A DNA stretch of 16,623 nt, taken from Actinomycetes bacterium. GTDB taxonomy: Bacteria > Actinomycetota > Thermoleophilia > Solirubrobacterales > 70-9. Below are positions 5,326 through 12,326 of the stretch, in pieces. Numbering within the stretch: position 1 is the stretch's first letter; the number at the start of each line of letters is the position of its first letter. Under the pieces are notes generated by a model. That model searched no databases. It was not told the origin of the DNA and was given only the letters and a program-made list of their open reading frames with translations. The stretch is from contig JAEZIQ010000079.1 of NCBI GenBank assembly GCA_023436605.1, positions 1 through 16,623 of the forward strand, read 5' to 3'. The position numbers and the translations under genes were made by a program.

Positions 5326-8028
5326 TTGAGTTACCGAGGACGTTTTGTAACTCTCGCCGGTTTGCTTTTGTGGTCGGCCCTGATGATCTGGGCCCCCTTC
5401 TCAGAAGCCGAACTTACTGCTGGCGGTACTGTCAATCTCGCCGCCGAGTTCATGAAGCGGTGGGATGGCTCTAGTGCGGCTGTTCACTTGGGTAGGCAGG
5501 GTGGTCCCGCAGGTGCCGGTATAGCCAAGGTTGGCGATTTCAACGGAGACGGAATCACCGACCTGGTTTTCGGGGCGAGCCAGTCCGACTTCAACGACCG
5601 GACCAATTCCGGGTCCGCCTACGTGGTCTTCGGACCGGTCGGCCAAGGGACCGAGACGCTCAATGATCCGGCCGACTTCAACGGAGTCCGGATCGACGGA
5701 GCCGCAGCCGGAAACATGGCGGGATCGGTGGTGAATTCGGCCGGGGACTTCAACGGGGACGGCCTTGACGACGTCATCATCGGTGCGGGAGTCAACTCGC
5801 CGACGCCCGCCTACATCGTGTTTGGGCGGACCGACAACGCGGTAATTGACCTCGCCTCTCTAGGAACCCAGGGGATTCGGATTCTTCGCTCAGCACCCAC
5901 TTCGATCGTCGGTAACTCCGTCAACGGGGTCGGCGACACCAATGGGGATGGAGTTGACGATGTGGTGGTGTCAGCGCCGGCCAACAGCTACGACGGAATG
6001 TCACAGGCGGGAACGGTCTTCGTGATCTACGGTGGCACGGACGCCCTGATGACCGGCCAGATAGATGTCACCACCATGACCGACGCGCAGGGCCGAAGAA
6101 TCAATGGGGGATTTGTGAACTCCGGTTTTGGCACCTCGATGTCTTCCGCCGGTGACGTGAACTCGGACGGACTGCCTGACCTTCTCATTGGCGCGCCTTC
6201 TCCGTTCGACGCCGACCCGCTCGTGCGCGAGTTTGTCTACGTGATCTACGGAGTCTCAGGGTCGCCAGCTCCGATCAGCGTCCGTGATCTGGTGCCGTCT
6301 CAGGGCTTCAGGATCAGGGGACCTGAGGTGAACCAGTCGACCGGATACATGGTTGCGAGGGGCGGCGATCTGACCGGCGATGGAATTCCCGACCAAATAT
6401 TCAGCGCCCCGAATACGAACCGCAACTACATAGTCTTCGGACAAGAAGACCCTCCCTTCTTGACCGACCTTGATGATCTAGGAGACCAGGGGGTTCTTTT
6501 GACCGGGGCCTTCGGTCCGATCCTGCGGGCCGGGGACGTCAACGGAGACGGCCGACCGGATGTGATCATCGGTAGTCCCTTCGCAGCGCCAAACGGCAGC
6601 TCCTCCGGGTCCGCGTTCGTGGTCTTCGGGCCCTTCCCCCCAGAGACGGCGGCGATCGGTTCCCTGGGGACGAGGGTTGCGAGGGCTGACGGAGCCGCAG
6701 CCTCGGCTCTGGCGGGCCAAGCGGTTGGAGGTGCCGGCAACGTGGATGGCATCGGAGGAGATGACGTCATGCTCTCGGCTCCTGGCAATGCGTATAACGG
6801 TGCCAATTCGGGGTCGGTTTACATCCTCGACTACGTCGAACCTGACCTGCAGATCAAGAAAACCGCTGTGCCGGAAGAAGTCGAGATCGGTGACATGGCC
6901 GAGTTCGAGATCACAGTCGAAAACAGAGGACGCGGCGGTGCATCCGATGTCAACGTGCGGGACGATCTTCCGCCCGGATTCATTCTCGATGGTTTCGAGA
7001 CGAGCCATGGAAGCTGTGATCCGACCAGCGAGACCCAACTGCTTTGCTCTCTGGGAGCGGTTCCGGCCGGGGGCAGTGTCGTTATAGGAATCACGGGCCA
7101 CTTCGACGCCTCGGGTGTCGGCACGCGGACCAACACCGCAACCATCGTGCAAGGAGGAATCGAAGGGAAATCCGCCCAGGCAGTCCAAACCGTTACTGAA
7201 CCACCACCCCCGCCTCCACCACCTCCACCGCTGCCCTCCAGTCGGATCGCCGTGACGAAACAGGCGAACCGCGATGTTGTGGAGGTCGGAGACCACATCA
7301 AGTACCGGATCAGGATCGAGAATCGAGGCGAGGCTCCAACCAATGAGATCTTCGTCACTGACGCTTTCAGGCGGCGGGTGAGCCTGGTCTCGGCGACGAT
7401 CTCGTCGGGAAGCTGCAATGAGGCCCGTCTGGTGCGCTGTTCGGCCCCGCCCCTTGCTCCGGGGGAAAGTCACCTACTGACGGTGGAAGTGATCGCAAAG
7501 GAGGTCGGCTACCTCGAAAACGGAGCGTTGGCGATCGGAAACGCCGGGCCAGAGGACCAGCCACCCGACCCCAACGACCTGCCCAATTTCGCTGTGGCAC
7601 GAGTCTTGGTCAAGCCTCGACCCCACCAATCGCCCGAAGTGCGGTCGCGATTGACGCTTCGAATCACCCCGCACCGAATCACCGCCCAGCAAGGCACGTT
7701 GGTCCGTCACCGGATCGTTGTTCGAGCATCCCGCTCGAACGCGAAACATGTGCGGGTGTGTTTCAACCTGGCGGATGGCCTGCGAATCTGGCGCGTGAAC
7801 GGACACCGGGTTCACGGACGGCATAACTGCCTTCGTTTCCACCGAATCGGAAAGCTGAACGCTCGAACAATCAGGATCATCTCCCGAGTCGAAAACCAGT
7901 TCCGAGGGGGAACAATGAAGACGGGTATTCGCGCCAGCGCCAAGGCTGCCAACGCCAATCTCACCAGGGACCGGGCAGCAATACGGATTACCACCCCAAC
8001 CGACGGTCCACCGGAGGGCCGAGGCTAA
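5326..8028 (+). CDS. Secreted FG-GAP (integrin-like) beta-propeller protein with DUF11 domains
   Basis: A 900-residue exported protein. The TTG start is supported by AAAGGGG 5 nt upstream and by the signal peptide that follows at once (about 1-28, cleavage near SEA/EL). Residues 60-500 are an FG-GAP propeller with calcium-loop motifs at 71 (DFNGDGITD), 141, 204, 277, 348 and 404, and a degenerate seventh at 472, so seven blades. Residues about 505-615 form a DUF11 domain, then a polyproline linker (626-637), a second DUF11 (about 640-735), and a basic third domain (about 770-888) with the same fold pattern. Each of the three carries one cysteine pair (564/574, 697/705, 812/835). There is no LPXTG motif or C-terminal membrane anchor, so it is probably released or held by the wall. 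FG-GAP propellers bind partners or surfaces; the partner is unknown. Confidence 0.88.
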   Translation: MSYRGRFVTLAGLLLWSALMIWAPFSEAELTAGGTVNLAAEFMKRWDGSSAAVHLGRQGGPAGAGIAKVGDFNGDGITDLVFGASQSDFNDRTNSGSAYVVFGPVGQGTETLNDPADFNGVRIDGAAAGNMAGSVVNSAGDFNGDGLDDVIIGAGVNSPTPAYIVFGRTDNAVIDLASLGTQGIRILRSAPTSIVGNSVNGVGDTNGDGVDDVVVSAPANSYDGMSQAGTVFVIYGGTDALMTGQIDVTTMTDAQGRRINGGFVNSGFGTSMSSAGDVNSDGLPDLLIGAPSPFDADPLVREFVYVIYGVSGSPAPISVRDLVPSQGFRIRGPEVNQSTGYMVARGGDLTGDGIPDQIFSAPNTNRNYIVFGQEDPPFLTDLDDLGDQGVLLTGAFGPILRAGDVNGDGRPDVIIGSPFAAPNGSSSGSAFVVFGPFPPETAAIGSLGTRVARADGAAASALAGQAVGGAGNVDGIGGDDVMLSAPGNAYNGANSGSVYILDYVEPDLQIKKTAVPEEVEIGDMAEFEITVENRGRGGASDVNVRDDLPPGFILDGFETSHGSCDPTSETQLLCSLGAVPAGGSVVIGITGHFDASGVGTRTNTATIVQGGIEGKSAQAVQTVTEPPPPPPPPPPLPSSRIAVTKQANRDVVEVGDHIKYRIRIENRGEAPTNEIFVTDAFRRRVSLVSATISSGSCNEARLVRCSAPPLAPGESHLLTVEVIAKEVGYLENGALAIGNAGPEDQPPDPNDLPNFAVARVLVKPRPHQSPEVRSRLTLRITPHRITAQQGTLVRHRIVVRASRSNAKHVRVCFNLADGLRIWRVNGHRVHGRHNCLRFHRIGKLNARTIRIISRVENQFRGGTMKTGIRASAKAANANLTRDRAAIRITTPTDGPPEGRG

Positions 8029-8097
8029 GCCCTCTTTCGTAGGCGGTAGTGACTTTGGGCAATTCGATCCGGCAGGGGATTTCTGGGAGCCTGGAAC

Positions 8098-8328
8098 TGA
8101 CCCGTTTTTCGGGCACTTGAAGGCTTTCGTTTGAGAGCCGAGAAAGAGAGGTTGCGAAATGCCGAGGACCAACCCTGCATTTCCCGAGAAGTTCAAACAG
8201 GAGGCTGTTCAGATGGTCAGGTCCGGCCGGGTCGGCTGGTCGAGGCGGAGAAGGCCTTCAAGACCCCGGTGAAGGTGAGTTGCGAGCTTCTGGGTGTTTT
8301 CCGGTCTGGTTACGACTGGGAAAGGCGG
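8098..8328 (+). mobile_element. Truncated IS3-family insertion sequence (left end, OrfA start, piece of OrfB)
   Basis: TGACCCG at 8098-8104, followed by a CCCG/CGGG hairpin (8101-8113), looks like an IS3-type left end. A Shine-Dalgarno GAGAGG (8146-8151) precedes ATG 8159, which opens an OrfA-like frame (8159-8272): PAFPEKFKQEAVQMVRSGR matches the start of IS3 OrfA DNA-binding proteins. It closes after 37 codons, far short of the ~90-100 expected. In the next frame (8239-8328) FKTPVKVSCELLGVFRSGYD matches the opening of IS3 OrfB, where 'VSRSGYYxW' is typical. Most of OrfA, the DDE catalytic core and the right end are gone, so the element cannot move. It ends abruptly at the thrombospondin fragment. 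Confidence 0.7.
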
Positions 8329-8343
8329 GTGCCATGCCAGCGT

Positions 8344-8415
8344 GACACCTGCCCGAGTTTTTCGGATCCCACTCAGGCGGATGGGGATTTCAACGGGATC
8401 GGTGATGCCTGCGAT
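8344..8415 (+). pseudogene. Thrombospondin type 3 repeat fragment
   Basis: One reading frame carries DTCPSFSDPTQADGDFNG, then IGDACD, a clear thrombospondin type 3 repeat (pattern DNCPxxxNPxQxDxDxDGxGDxCD), with the calcium-binding aspartates and both cysteines kept. It is in frame with the IS3 OrfB scrap just upstream, giving an artificial chimeric frame. These repeats normally occur in long secreted calcium-binding proteins; here one repeat remains, without start or signal peptide. The frame runs on to 8730 but beyond about 8440 it is the antisense of the delta-60 remnant and means nothing. Confidence 0.6.
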
Positions 8416-8468
8416 GTGCCACTCGATTCAGACGGTGAGCTCAAGCCGGCCGTTCGAACCGAAGCGAG

Positions 8469-8762
8469 CTTCCTACTGAAAACCGCGAAAGTCCTTTGTC
8501 CGTTCTTTCGGCCGTGGACGAAGACCTTGAGTCGCTTGTCTGCGACCCCGACCTGGACATCTGACACCGAGTTCGGAACGATCTTGGCCACCAGTATCGA
8601 TCCGCGACCGTTTCCAAATGAACGGTCAAGGCTTCCGGCGGGGCTCAGCCGAATCAGTCGGATCGACTTCGATACCTCGACACCCACCAGGATCTTGCCG
8701 GAGCCGAGTCGCTCCACTCCCCAGGCGTGAAGGTCGTGAAGAACGTTCAGGACCCCCGCGTT
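8469..8762 (-). pseudogene. Delta-60 repeat protein remnant (minus strand)
   Basis: Read on the minus strand, this stretch gives VERLGSGKILVGVEVSKS, then IRLIRLSPAGSLDRSFGNGR, the delta-60 repeat pattern, followed by a second weaker unit with VSDVQVGVADKRLKVFVHGR. The open frame extends from 8972 to 8373, but only this part resembles the family; the upstream part runs under the promoter region of the next operon and the downstream part is antisense to the thrombospondin repeat. No signal peptide or ribosome site is seen. It is probably the 3' end of a lost exported protein gene. Confidence 0.6.
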
Positions 8763-8775
8763 AGTTAGTAGTAGT

Positions 8776-8801
8776 GGGTCACTCAAGAAAGTCGCTGACC
8801 C
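8776..8801. repeat. Inverted repeat GGGTCA...TGACCC
   Basis: GGGTCA (8776-8781) and TGACCC (8796-8801) are inverted, 14 nt apart. TGACCCG also occurs at the left end of the IS3 remnant (8098-8104), so this could be a leftover IS end or pair of ends. The match is short and may be chance. Confidence 0.25.
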
Positions 8802-9001
8802 GCTTCTAGTCTGGGGATAGTCCGTGTGCCGGTCATCCCGCGGACCACGGATTGTGAACACTCCGCCCACGCTGGCCGTCGAGACGCCTTCCAGTTTGGC
8901 TCTCGGACTGGAATTGACGCCTGTTGTGCTCGACCAAGAGGTATGCCAATTCGGGTCGCATCCAAGGGGCACGATCCGGCGCTGACATCGTCTGATGGGC
9001 C

Positions 9002-9013
9002 TACTTTTGGTTC
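9002..9013 (+). promoter_or_regulatory. -10 box of the HNH-repeat operon, probably leaderless
   Basis: TACTTT (9002-9007) is a TAnnnT -10 box ending 6 nt before the ATG at 9014, and no Shine-Dalgarno sequence precedes that ATG. The -35 is weak: CTGACA (8982-8987) is 14 nt away, too close for a standard promoter. The same -10/ATG spacing is seen at the marR and sulfatase genes. Confidence 0.4.
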
Positions 9014-10159
9014 ATGAGAAATGCCTCGAATTCGGATGTTCCAATTGGTCCCGCGGAGGAGTCGTTGCGGACTTCTGACCCGCTCGCGAGGGCTCTGTTC
9101 GCTCAGCTTCGCTACCGCTCGCTCGATGAGCGCCGGTTCGTCCTGGCGACCTTGATGCCGCTTGGCCAACGCGGTGAGATCTCGAACGCTCGACTTCAGG
9201 TGATGCGAACAAGTCTCGCGACCTACCAGGAAGAGACGGGCAACATGCCGGCCTTCACCGCGTACGAAAATTGGCGCCGCCAGCAGAATGATCCGAGCCT
9301 CTGTCCCGCCGGGAGAATCAGACGTCAGTTCAGCACGTGGAATAGGGCTCTGAACGATCTCGGGTTCAAGGCAATGGCGGACCCGACGACGTTGAGGATC
9401 CTCTCGAGGGGCCAGCAGATTTCCGACGAGGAGGCGCTACAGGCACTAAGGGATTGCGCCGCTGATCTCGGATCGGACAACTTCACTATTGCCCAGTACG
9501 AGAAATGGGCGAAGGCAGAACTCGTCAAGCCGGAAAACAAGGGGCGACGAATCCCGATCTCGAAGTCGATCGTTACTCGTCGTTGGGGAACGGTTCGGCA
9601 AGCGAAGTTCGCGGCAGGACTTGATCCGAACACTCCTTACCACGCGAAGAGCTACTTCAGCGACGAAGAACTGATCAAACACCTGGCAGTGGCACGCAAC
9701 GAGATCGAAGGGCGCCTGAGCACCGCGAAGTACACGGTGTGGCGCAAAGGGAAACTTGAGGAAGCACGGGCAAGGGGCGAAGCGATCGCCATCCCCTGCT
9801 GCTTCACCTTCCACATTCACTTCGGGGGTTGGCTCAAAGCAGTTGCGAAGGTGGAGGGGCTTCCGATTTCAGCCCACGAGCACCGCGGACCACCCGTTTA
9901 CACACCGGACTGGTTGGCCGAGCAACTCATTAACGCATACGACGAGATCGGTGAGCCCTTCTTCACCTCCGCCTACATCCAATGGGTTCGAGTGAAGCGC
10001 AAGGACGAGAGCCTGGACTTCCCTCCCCCGGACTACACAACCGTCACAAGGCATGGGGGATCGTGGCCGGAGATCCGGGAGAAGGTTCGGGAGGCAGTCA
10101 AGCAAGGAAATCTTGAACCGCTGATCGAGCAGCTGAAGACGGGAGGCATGAATGAGTGA
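9014..10159 (+). CDS. HNH-repeat (homing endonuclease-associated repeat) protein with four modules
   Basis: A 381-residue soluble protein made mostly of four similar modules at about residues 62-118, 137-203, 216-283 and 297-362. Each has an acidic helix (SDEEAL, SDEELI), then a Y-x-x-W motif (Y84-W87, Y162-W165, Y240-W243, Y321-W324), a variable basic loop, and an F/G-G-x-W element (FSTW 106-109, WGTV 191-194, FGGW 270-273, GGSW 348-351), often followed by an alanine and 'GL'. This is the pattern of the 'homing endonuclease-associated repeat', a small DNA-binding module usually next to HNH nucleases. No HNH, GIY-YIG or other catalytic motif is visible, so it is probably a pure DNA-binding protein. 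It overlaps the next gene by 8 bp and heads a three-gene operon. Start chosen from the -10 spacing. The exact role is unknown. Confidence 0.65.
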   Translation: MRNASNSDVPIGPAEESLRTSDPLARALFAQLRYRSLDERRFVLATLMPLGQRGEISNARLQVMRTSLATYQEETGNMPAFTAYENWRRQQNDPSLCPAGRIRRQFSTWNRALNDLGFKAMADPTTLRILSRGQQISDEEALQALRDCAADLGSDNFTIAQYEKWAKAELVKPENKGRRIPISKSIVTRRWGTVRQAKFAAGLDPNTPYHAKSYFSDEELIKHLAVARNEIEGRLSTAKYTVWRKGKLEEARARGEAIAIPCCFTFHIHFGGWLKAVAKVEGLPISAHEHRGPPVYTPDWLAEQLINAYDEIGEPFFTSAYIQWVRVKRKDESLDFPPPDYTTVTRHGGSWPEIREKVREAVKQGNLEPLIEQLKTGGMNE

Positions 10160-10802
10160 CGAATCACCGTCCGTGAGCGAGGCATGCCTGTTGATCGCAG
10201 AAATCGCAACGAGCCTGCCGGACCAAACCACATCCGAACTCAGGCGGCTACTCGGACACTCAGTAGCAATGCCAAGGAATCAAGAGCTCCGCGAAATGCG
10301 CCTGGGACTGCTGATAGAGATGGTCCGAGAAGGCGAACTGCCGTTGGTTGACTCCTACGAGCGTGAACGGAAGTCGCGGAAGGAGTCAGGATCGGATTGG
10401 CCCGACGGACCGACTTTGATTCGACGCTTCGGTAGTTGGCCCACGGCCTGTCGAGGAGCAGTCGACCTGGCGTTCGACGTCACACCACAGAGAGCCCGTG
10501 CCAATGGTCGCCGACTTTGGCCTGGGGATTTCTACACCAGAGGTGAGGTCCTCAAAGCCCTCCGACGTGCCTCCCGAAAAGTCGGCCAGGAGATCGGTCA
10601 ATGGGAATACGTCGAACTTCGGCGAGTCGAAAGGCGACTGGCCGCAATCCAGGGTCGTCCAGATCCCCGGCTTCCGACACTCAAGTCGATCAGCATCTGC
10701 TTCGGGAACTGGGACCTGGCAATCCGGCTCGCCATGTCAGAAGCCGACCTCTCCCCCGACTGGACCTCGGAGACGACTCCACAGAACGGATCTGATCAAT
10801 GA
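10152..10802 (+). CDS. HNH-repeat protein with two modules
   Basis: A 216-residue relative of the upstream gene product. Module 1 (about 48-107) has DSYERERKSR and RRFGSWPTA (F93-W96); module 2 (about 128-194) has WEYVELRRVERR and CFGNWDLAIRLA (F184-W187). The N-terminal 45 residues form a separate, mildly hydrophobic helical region. No nuclease motif, signal peptide or membrane segment. The ATG overlaps the upstream gene as ATGAGTGA and has GGGAGG (10141-10146) 5 nt before it, so translation is coupled. The two proteins may bind DNA together or arose by duplication of a module array. Function not known. Confidence 0.6.
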   Translation: MSDESPSVSEACLLIAEIATSLPDQTTSELRRLLGHSVAMPRNQELREMRLGLLIEMVREGELPLVDSYERERKSRKESGSDWPDGPTLIRRFGSWPTACRGAVDLAFDVTPQRARANGRRLWPGDFYTRGEVLKALRRASRKVGQEIGQWEYVELRRVERRLAAIQGRPDPRLPTLKSISICFGNWDLAIRLAMSEADLSPDWTSETTPQNGSDQ

Positions 10803-11401
10803 CCGACCTACCTCAGCTCTTTCGCGACCAGCGAGCGTTCGACAGGCCCTACGTCGAGGTATTCGACCGGCACATTGATCCCATCTCGCTAGGTCAGCTC
10901 ACTTCCGAGACCCGCGAACTCGGGGCATCAACGAGTGCCTTGTATTCTGCCCGGATCTGGGCGGCATCCGCGCATCGCAGAGGCATGATCATCCCGGTGT
11001 CCTGGTACATGTACACCGGCCCTCACTTCCTGCTGGCCCGACATCCAGAGAAAGTGAGCAAAGAATCCCTCCTTGCGGCCCTTCAACCAGGGGCACCACG
11101 ATGCATCCACCTGGCCGCTCTAGAAGAGATCGGCTTCAGCCGCCGGGTGCTCGCCCAGGTTGGTGAAACAACCGAACAACAAATCTCGAAATGGACCGAG
11201 CTCTCTCCCGGCACCGGTCTGCCCGAGTACCTTGACGACCTCCGCGCAATCTCAGACCGGATGATCGAAGAAGGAACAAGGCAACCACGTGAAGTCAGCA
11301 CATGGTTCACGCATCCACAGAATTCACTTGGTGGGCGAGTCCCCATCGATTCACTGATCTCCCGACGGTTCGAAGACGTACTCGAGGCAACGCGGAAATA
11401 A
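10799..11401 (+). CDS. HTH plus DUF2384-like (Xre/MbcA/ParS antitoxin-type) protein
   Basis: A 200-residue soluble protein that overlaps the upstream gene by ATGA. Residues 107-133 look like a helix-turn-helix (ALEEIGFSRRVLAQVGETTE, then QISKW). Residues about 143-199 resemble the DUF2384/Xre-MbcA-ParS toxin-binding domain: LDDLRAISDRMIEEG, WFTHPQNSLGGRVPIDSL, where the 'W...P...LGGR.P.D.L' core is the family's mark. The first ~105 residues (with SWYMYTGPHFLLARH) are not recognised. Proteins with DUF2384 are usually antitoxins next to a RES-domain toxin; no RES gene is present here, and the partners are the two HNH-repeat proteins. It may be the operon's regulator. The domain assignment is by eye and moderately sure. 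Confidence 0.5.
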   Translation: MTDLPQLFRDQRAFDRPYVEVFDRHIDPISLGQLTSETRELGASTSALYSARIWAASAHRRGMIIPVSWYMYTGPHFLLARHPEKVSKESLLAALQPGAPRCIHLAALEEIGFSRRVLAQVGETTEQQISKWTELSPGTGLPEYLDDLRAISDRMIEEGTRQPREVSTWFTHPQNSLGGRVPIDSLISRRFEDVLEATRK

Positions 11402-11490
11402 TTGGGGTGGAAAGAGCTTCGCGCGCTTCTTGCCCGCTCCAGAACGGTCCGACATAGATTCTTACTTTCCGGTGACTTGAATTCGACTTG

Positions 11491-11533
11491 CTTCTCTCGG
11501 AGAAGGTCTAAACAACCAAGAGGTTGCTTTTTT
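11491..11533 (+). terminator. Intrinsic terminator candidate after the HNH-repeat operon
   Basis: Stem CAACC (11513-11517), loop AAGA, stem GGTTG (11522-11526), then C and six T (11528-11533). Just upstream is a second perfect hairpin, CTTCTC-TCG-GAGAAG (11491-11505). The 5-bp stem is short for a strong terminator, but the T run and position, between the operon and the next promoter, support it. Confidence 0.5.
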
Positions 11534-11560
11534 GCTCAGAAGGGAGTAGTTGTCTAGTCT
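11532..11560 (+). promoter_or_regulatory. Promoter of the small secreted protein gene
   Basis: -35-like TTGCTC (11532-11537), 17-nt spacer, -10 TAGTCT (11555-11560). Transcription would start near 11567, giving a ~20-nt leader with the strong Shine-Dalgarno GGAGGGGG (11573-11580) 6 nt before GTG 11587. The -35 overlaps the last T of the preceding terminator. Confidence 0.5.
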
Positions 11561-11586
11561 CATCCATTTGATGGAGGGGGAGCGAA

Positions 11587-11859
11587 GTGAGGGAACACGT
11601 CGTTGGGGAGAGACTGCGCCTGAAGTTGCTTTGGGGTGCCGTATTTCTGGGAGCTCTTGGTCTAGTCGTTGGAATCGGACTTCCGGAATCCAACGCCAAC
11701 GAGAGTTCGTCGCACTCAGAATCGTCGTTTGAGATCCAGTCTCTTTTCGGTTCAGCTCAGCCAAGCAGAAGCTTTGATCGAGTTGATTCTTCGGAGTTCC
11801 GTGATTCTCTCACTTCAAGGTGGTGGGACGAGTCTGCGGCCGAATCACGGGATGTGTGA
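11587..11859 (+). CDS. Small secreted protein, probably the N-terminal half of a frameshifted gene
   Basis: A 90-residue product from GTG 11587 with an excellent ribosome site (GGAGGGGG, 6 nt away). Residues 1-37 form a signal peptide: basic start, hydrophobic core LLWGAVFLGALGLVVGIGL, cleavage near SNA/NE. The mature part is short, serine-rich and unrecognised. The frame stops at TGA 11857-11859, while a second frame, open from 11820, carries on with a body that has no signal of its own. Adding one base near 11857 would join them into a ~240-residue secreted protein. The break may be a mutation or a sequencing error. Confidence 0.55.
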   Translation: MREHVVGERLRLKLLWGAVFLGALGLVVGIGLPESNANESSSHSESSFEIQSLFGSAQPSRSFDRVDSSEFRDSLTSRWWDESAAESRDV

Positions 11860-12326
11860 CTAGGACATATCTGGTGGAGCCCAGGCCCGATCCCTACCCA
11901 AACAATTGGCGGAGAAATCCAAACAACATTGTGAGTGGTGATTCGGGTTGCGGAAATCAGTGGCACGCCCGAATTTCGACTTCGTTACCTCATCAAGTGA
12001 GTTGGCATTCAGCTCATGGGGATGGAGGACCAAATCTCTGGTCGGTGGCTGGCATTCATCGTGAGGAAGTGCAGCTTGAGTTGGGTTGGGCAGGCTCAAT
12101 CACCAGTCCGGTTCTGACGGCTGAGATTAAGCACAACTTGACGCTCAACTTCGAGCAAGCTGCCGCCCGGACAGTCAAGAGAATGGAAAGAACCAATTTC
12201 GCGCTGAAGCGGTACAAGTATCACGCGGGCTCGAGGGTACGGGTTTCTCGTGAAAACTCCACCTTCTCAGATGGTTACCTCGGCTGGATCTCGAATCAGA
12301 ACAAGCCCCCGCCAGGCACTCACTAG
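11820..12326 (+). CDS. Unrecognised protein, probably the C-terminal half of the split secreted protein
   Basis: A 168-residue frame overlapping the end of the signal-peptide ORF by 40 bp. The nominal GTG start has no ribosome site, and coding-like sequence begins only at about residue 15 (TYLVEPRPDPYPNNW), just after the neighbouring stop, which is why a frameshift is likely. The body has alternating beta-like stretches (VQLELGWAGSITSPVLTAEI, FALKRYKYHAGSRVRVSREN), and one cysteine pair (C12 lies before the body; C44 within). It is not recognised as any family. Its TAG stop shares bases with the stop of the opposite lipoprotein gene (12323-12326). Confidence 0.5.
   Translation: MVGRVCGRITGCVTRTYLVEPRPDPYPNNWRRNPNNIVSGDSGCGNQWHARISTSLPHQVSWHSAHGDGGPNLWSVAGIHREEVQLELGWAGSITSPVLTAEIKHNLTLNFEQAAARTVKRMERTNFALKRYKYHAGSRVRVSRENSTFSDGYLGWISNQNKPPPGTH

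Noticed and set aside
6478..8196. Two long minus-strand frames (6478-7473 and 7474-8196) under the FG-GAP/DUF11 gene
   Set aside because: Both are antisense to clear DUF11 and FG-GAP coding sequence and show no family pattern.
8131..8730. A single 199-residue gene
   Set aside because: The frame is a chance chain of an IS3 scrap, one TSP3 repeat and the antisense of a delta-60 remnant, so the pieces are annotated separately.
8763..8972. N-terminal part of the minus-strand frame that carries the delta-60 remnant
   Set aside because: It has no similarity to delta-60 repeats, no signal peptide and runs under the region upstream of the HNH-repeat operon.
9014..10802. Active HNH homing endonucleases
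   Set aside because: The repeat modules resemble those next to HNH nucleases, but no H-N-H metal-binding pattern or cysteine knuckles are present in either protein.
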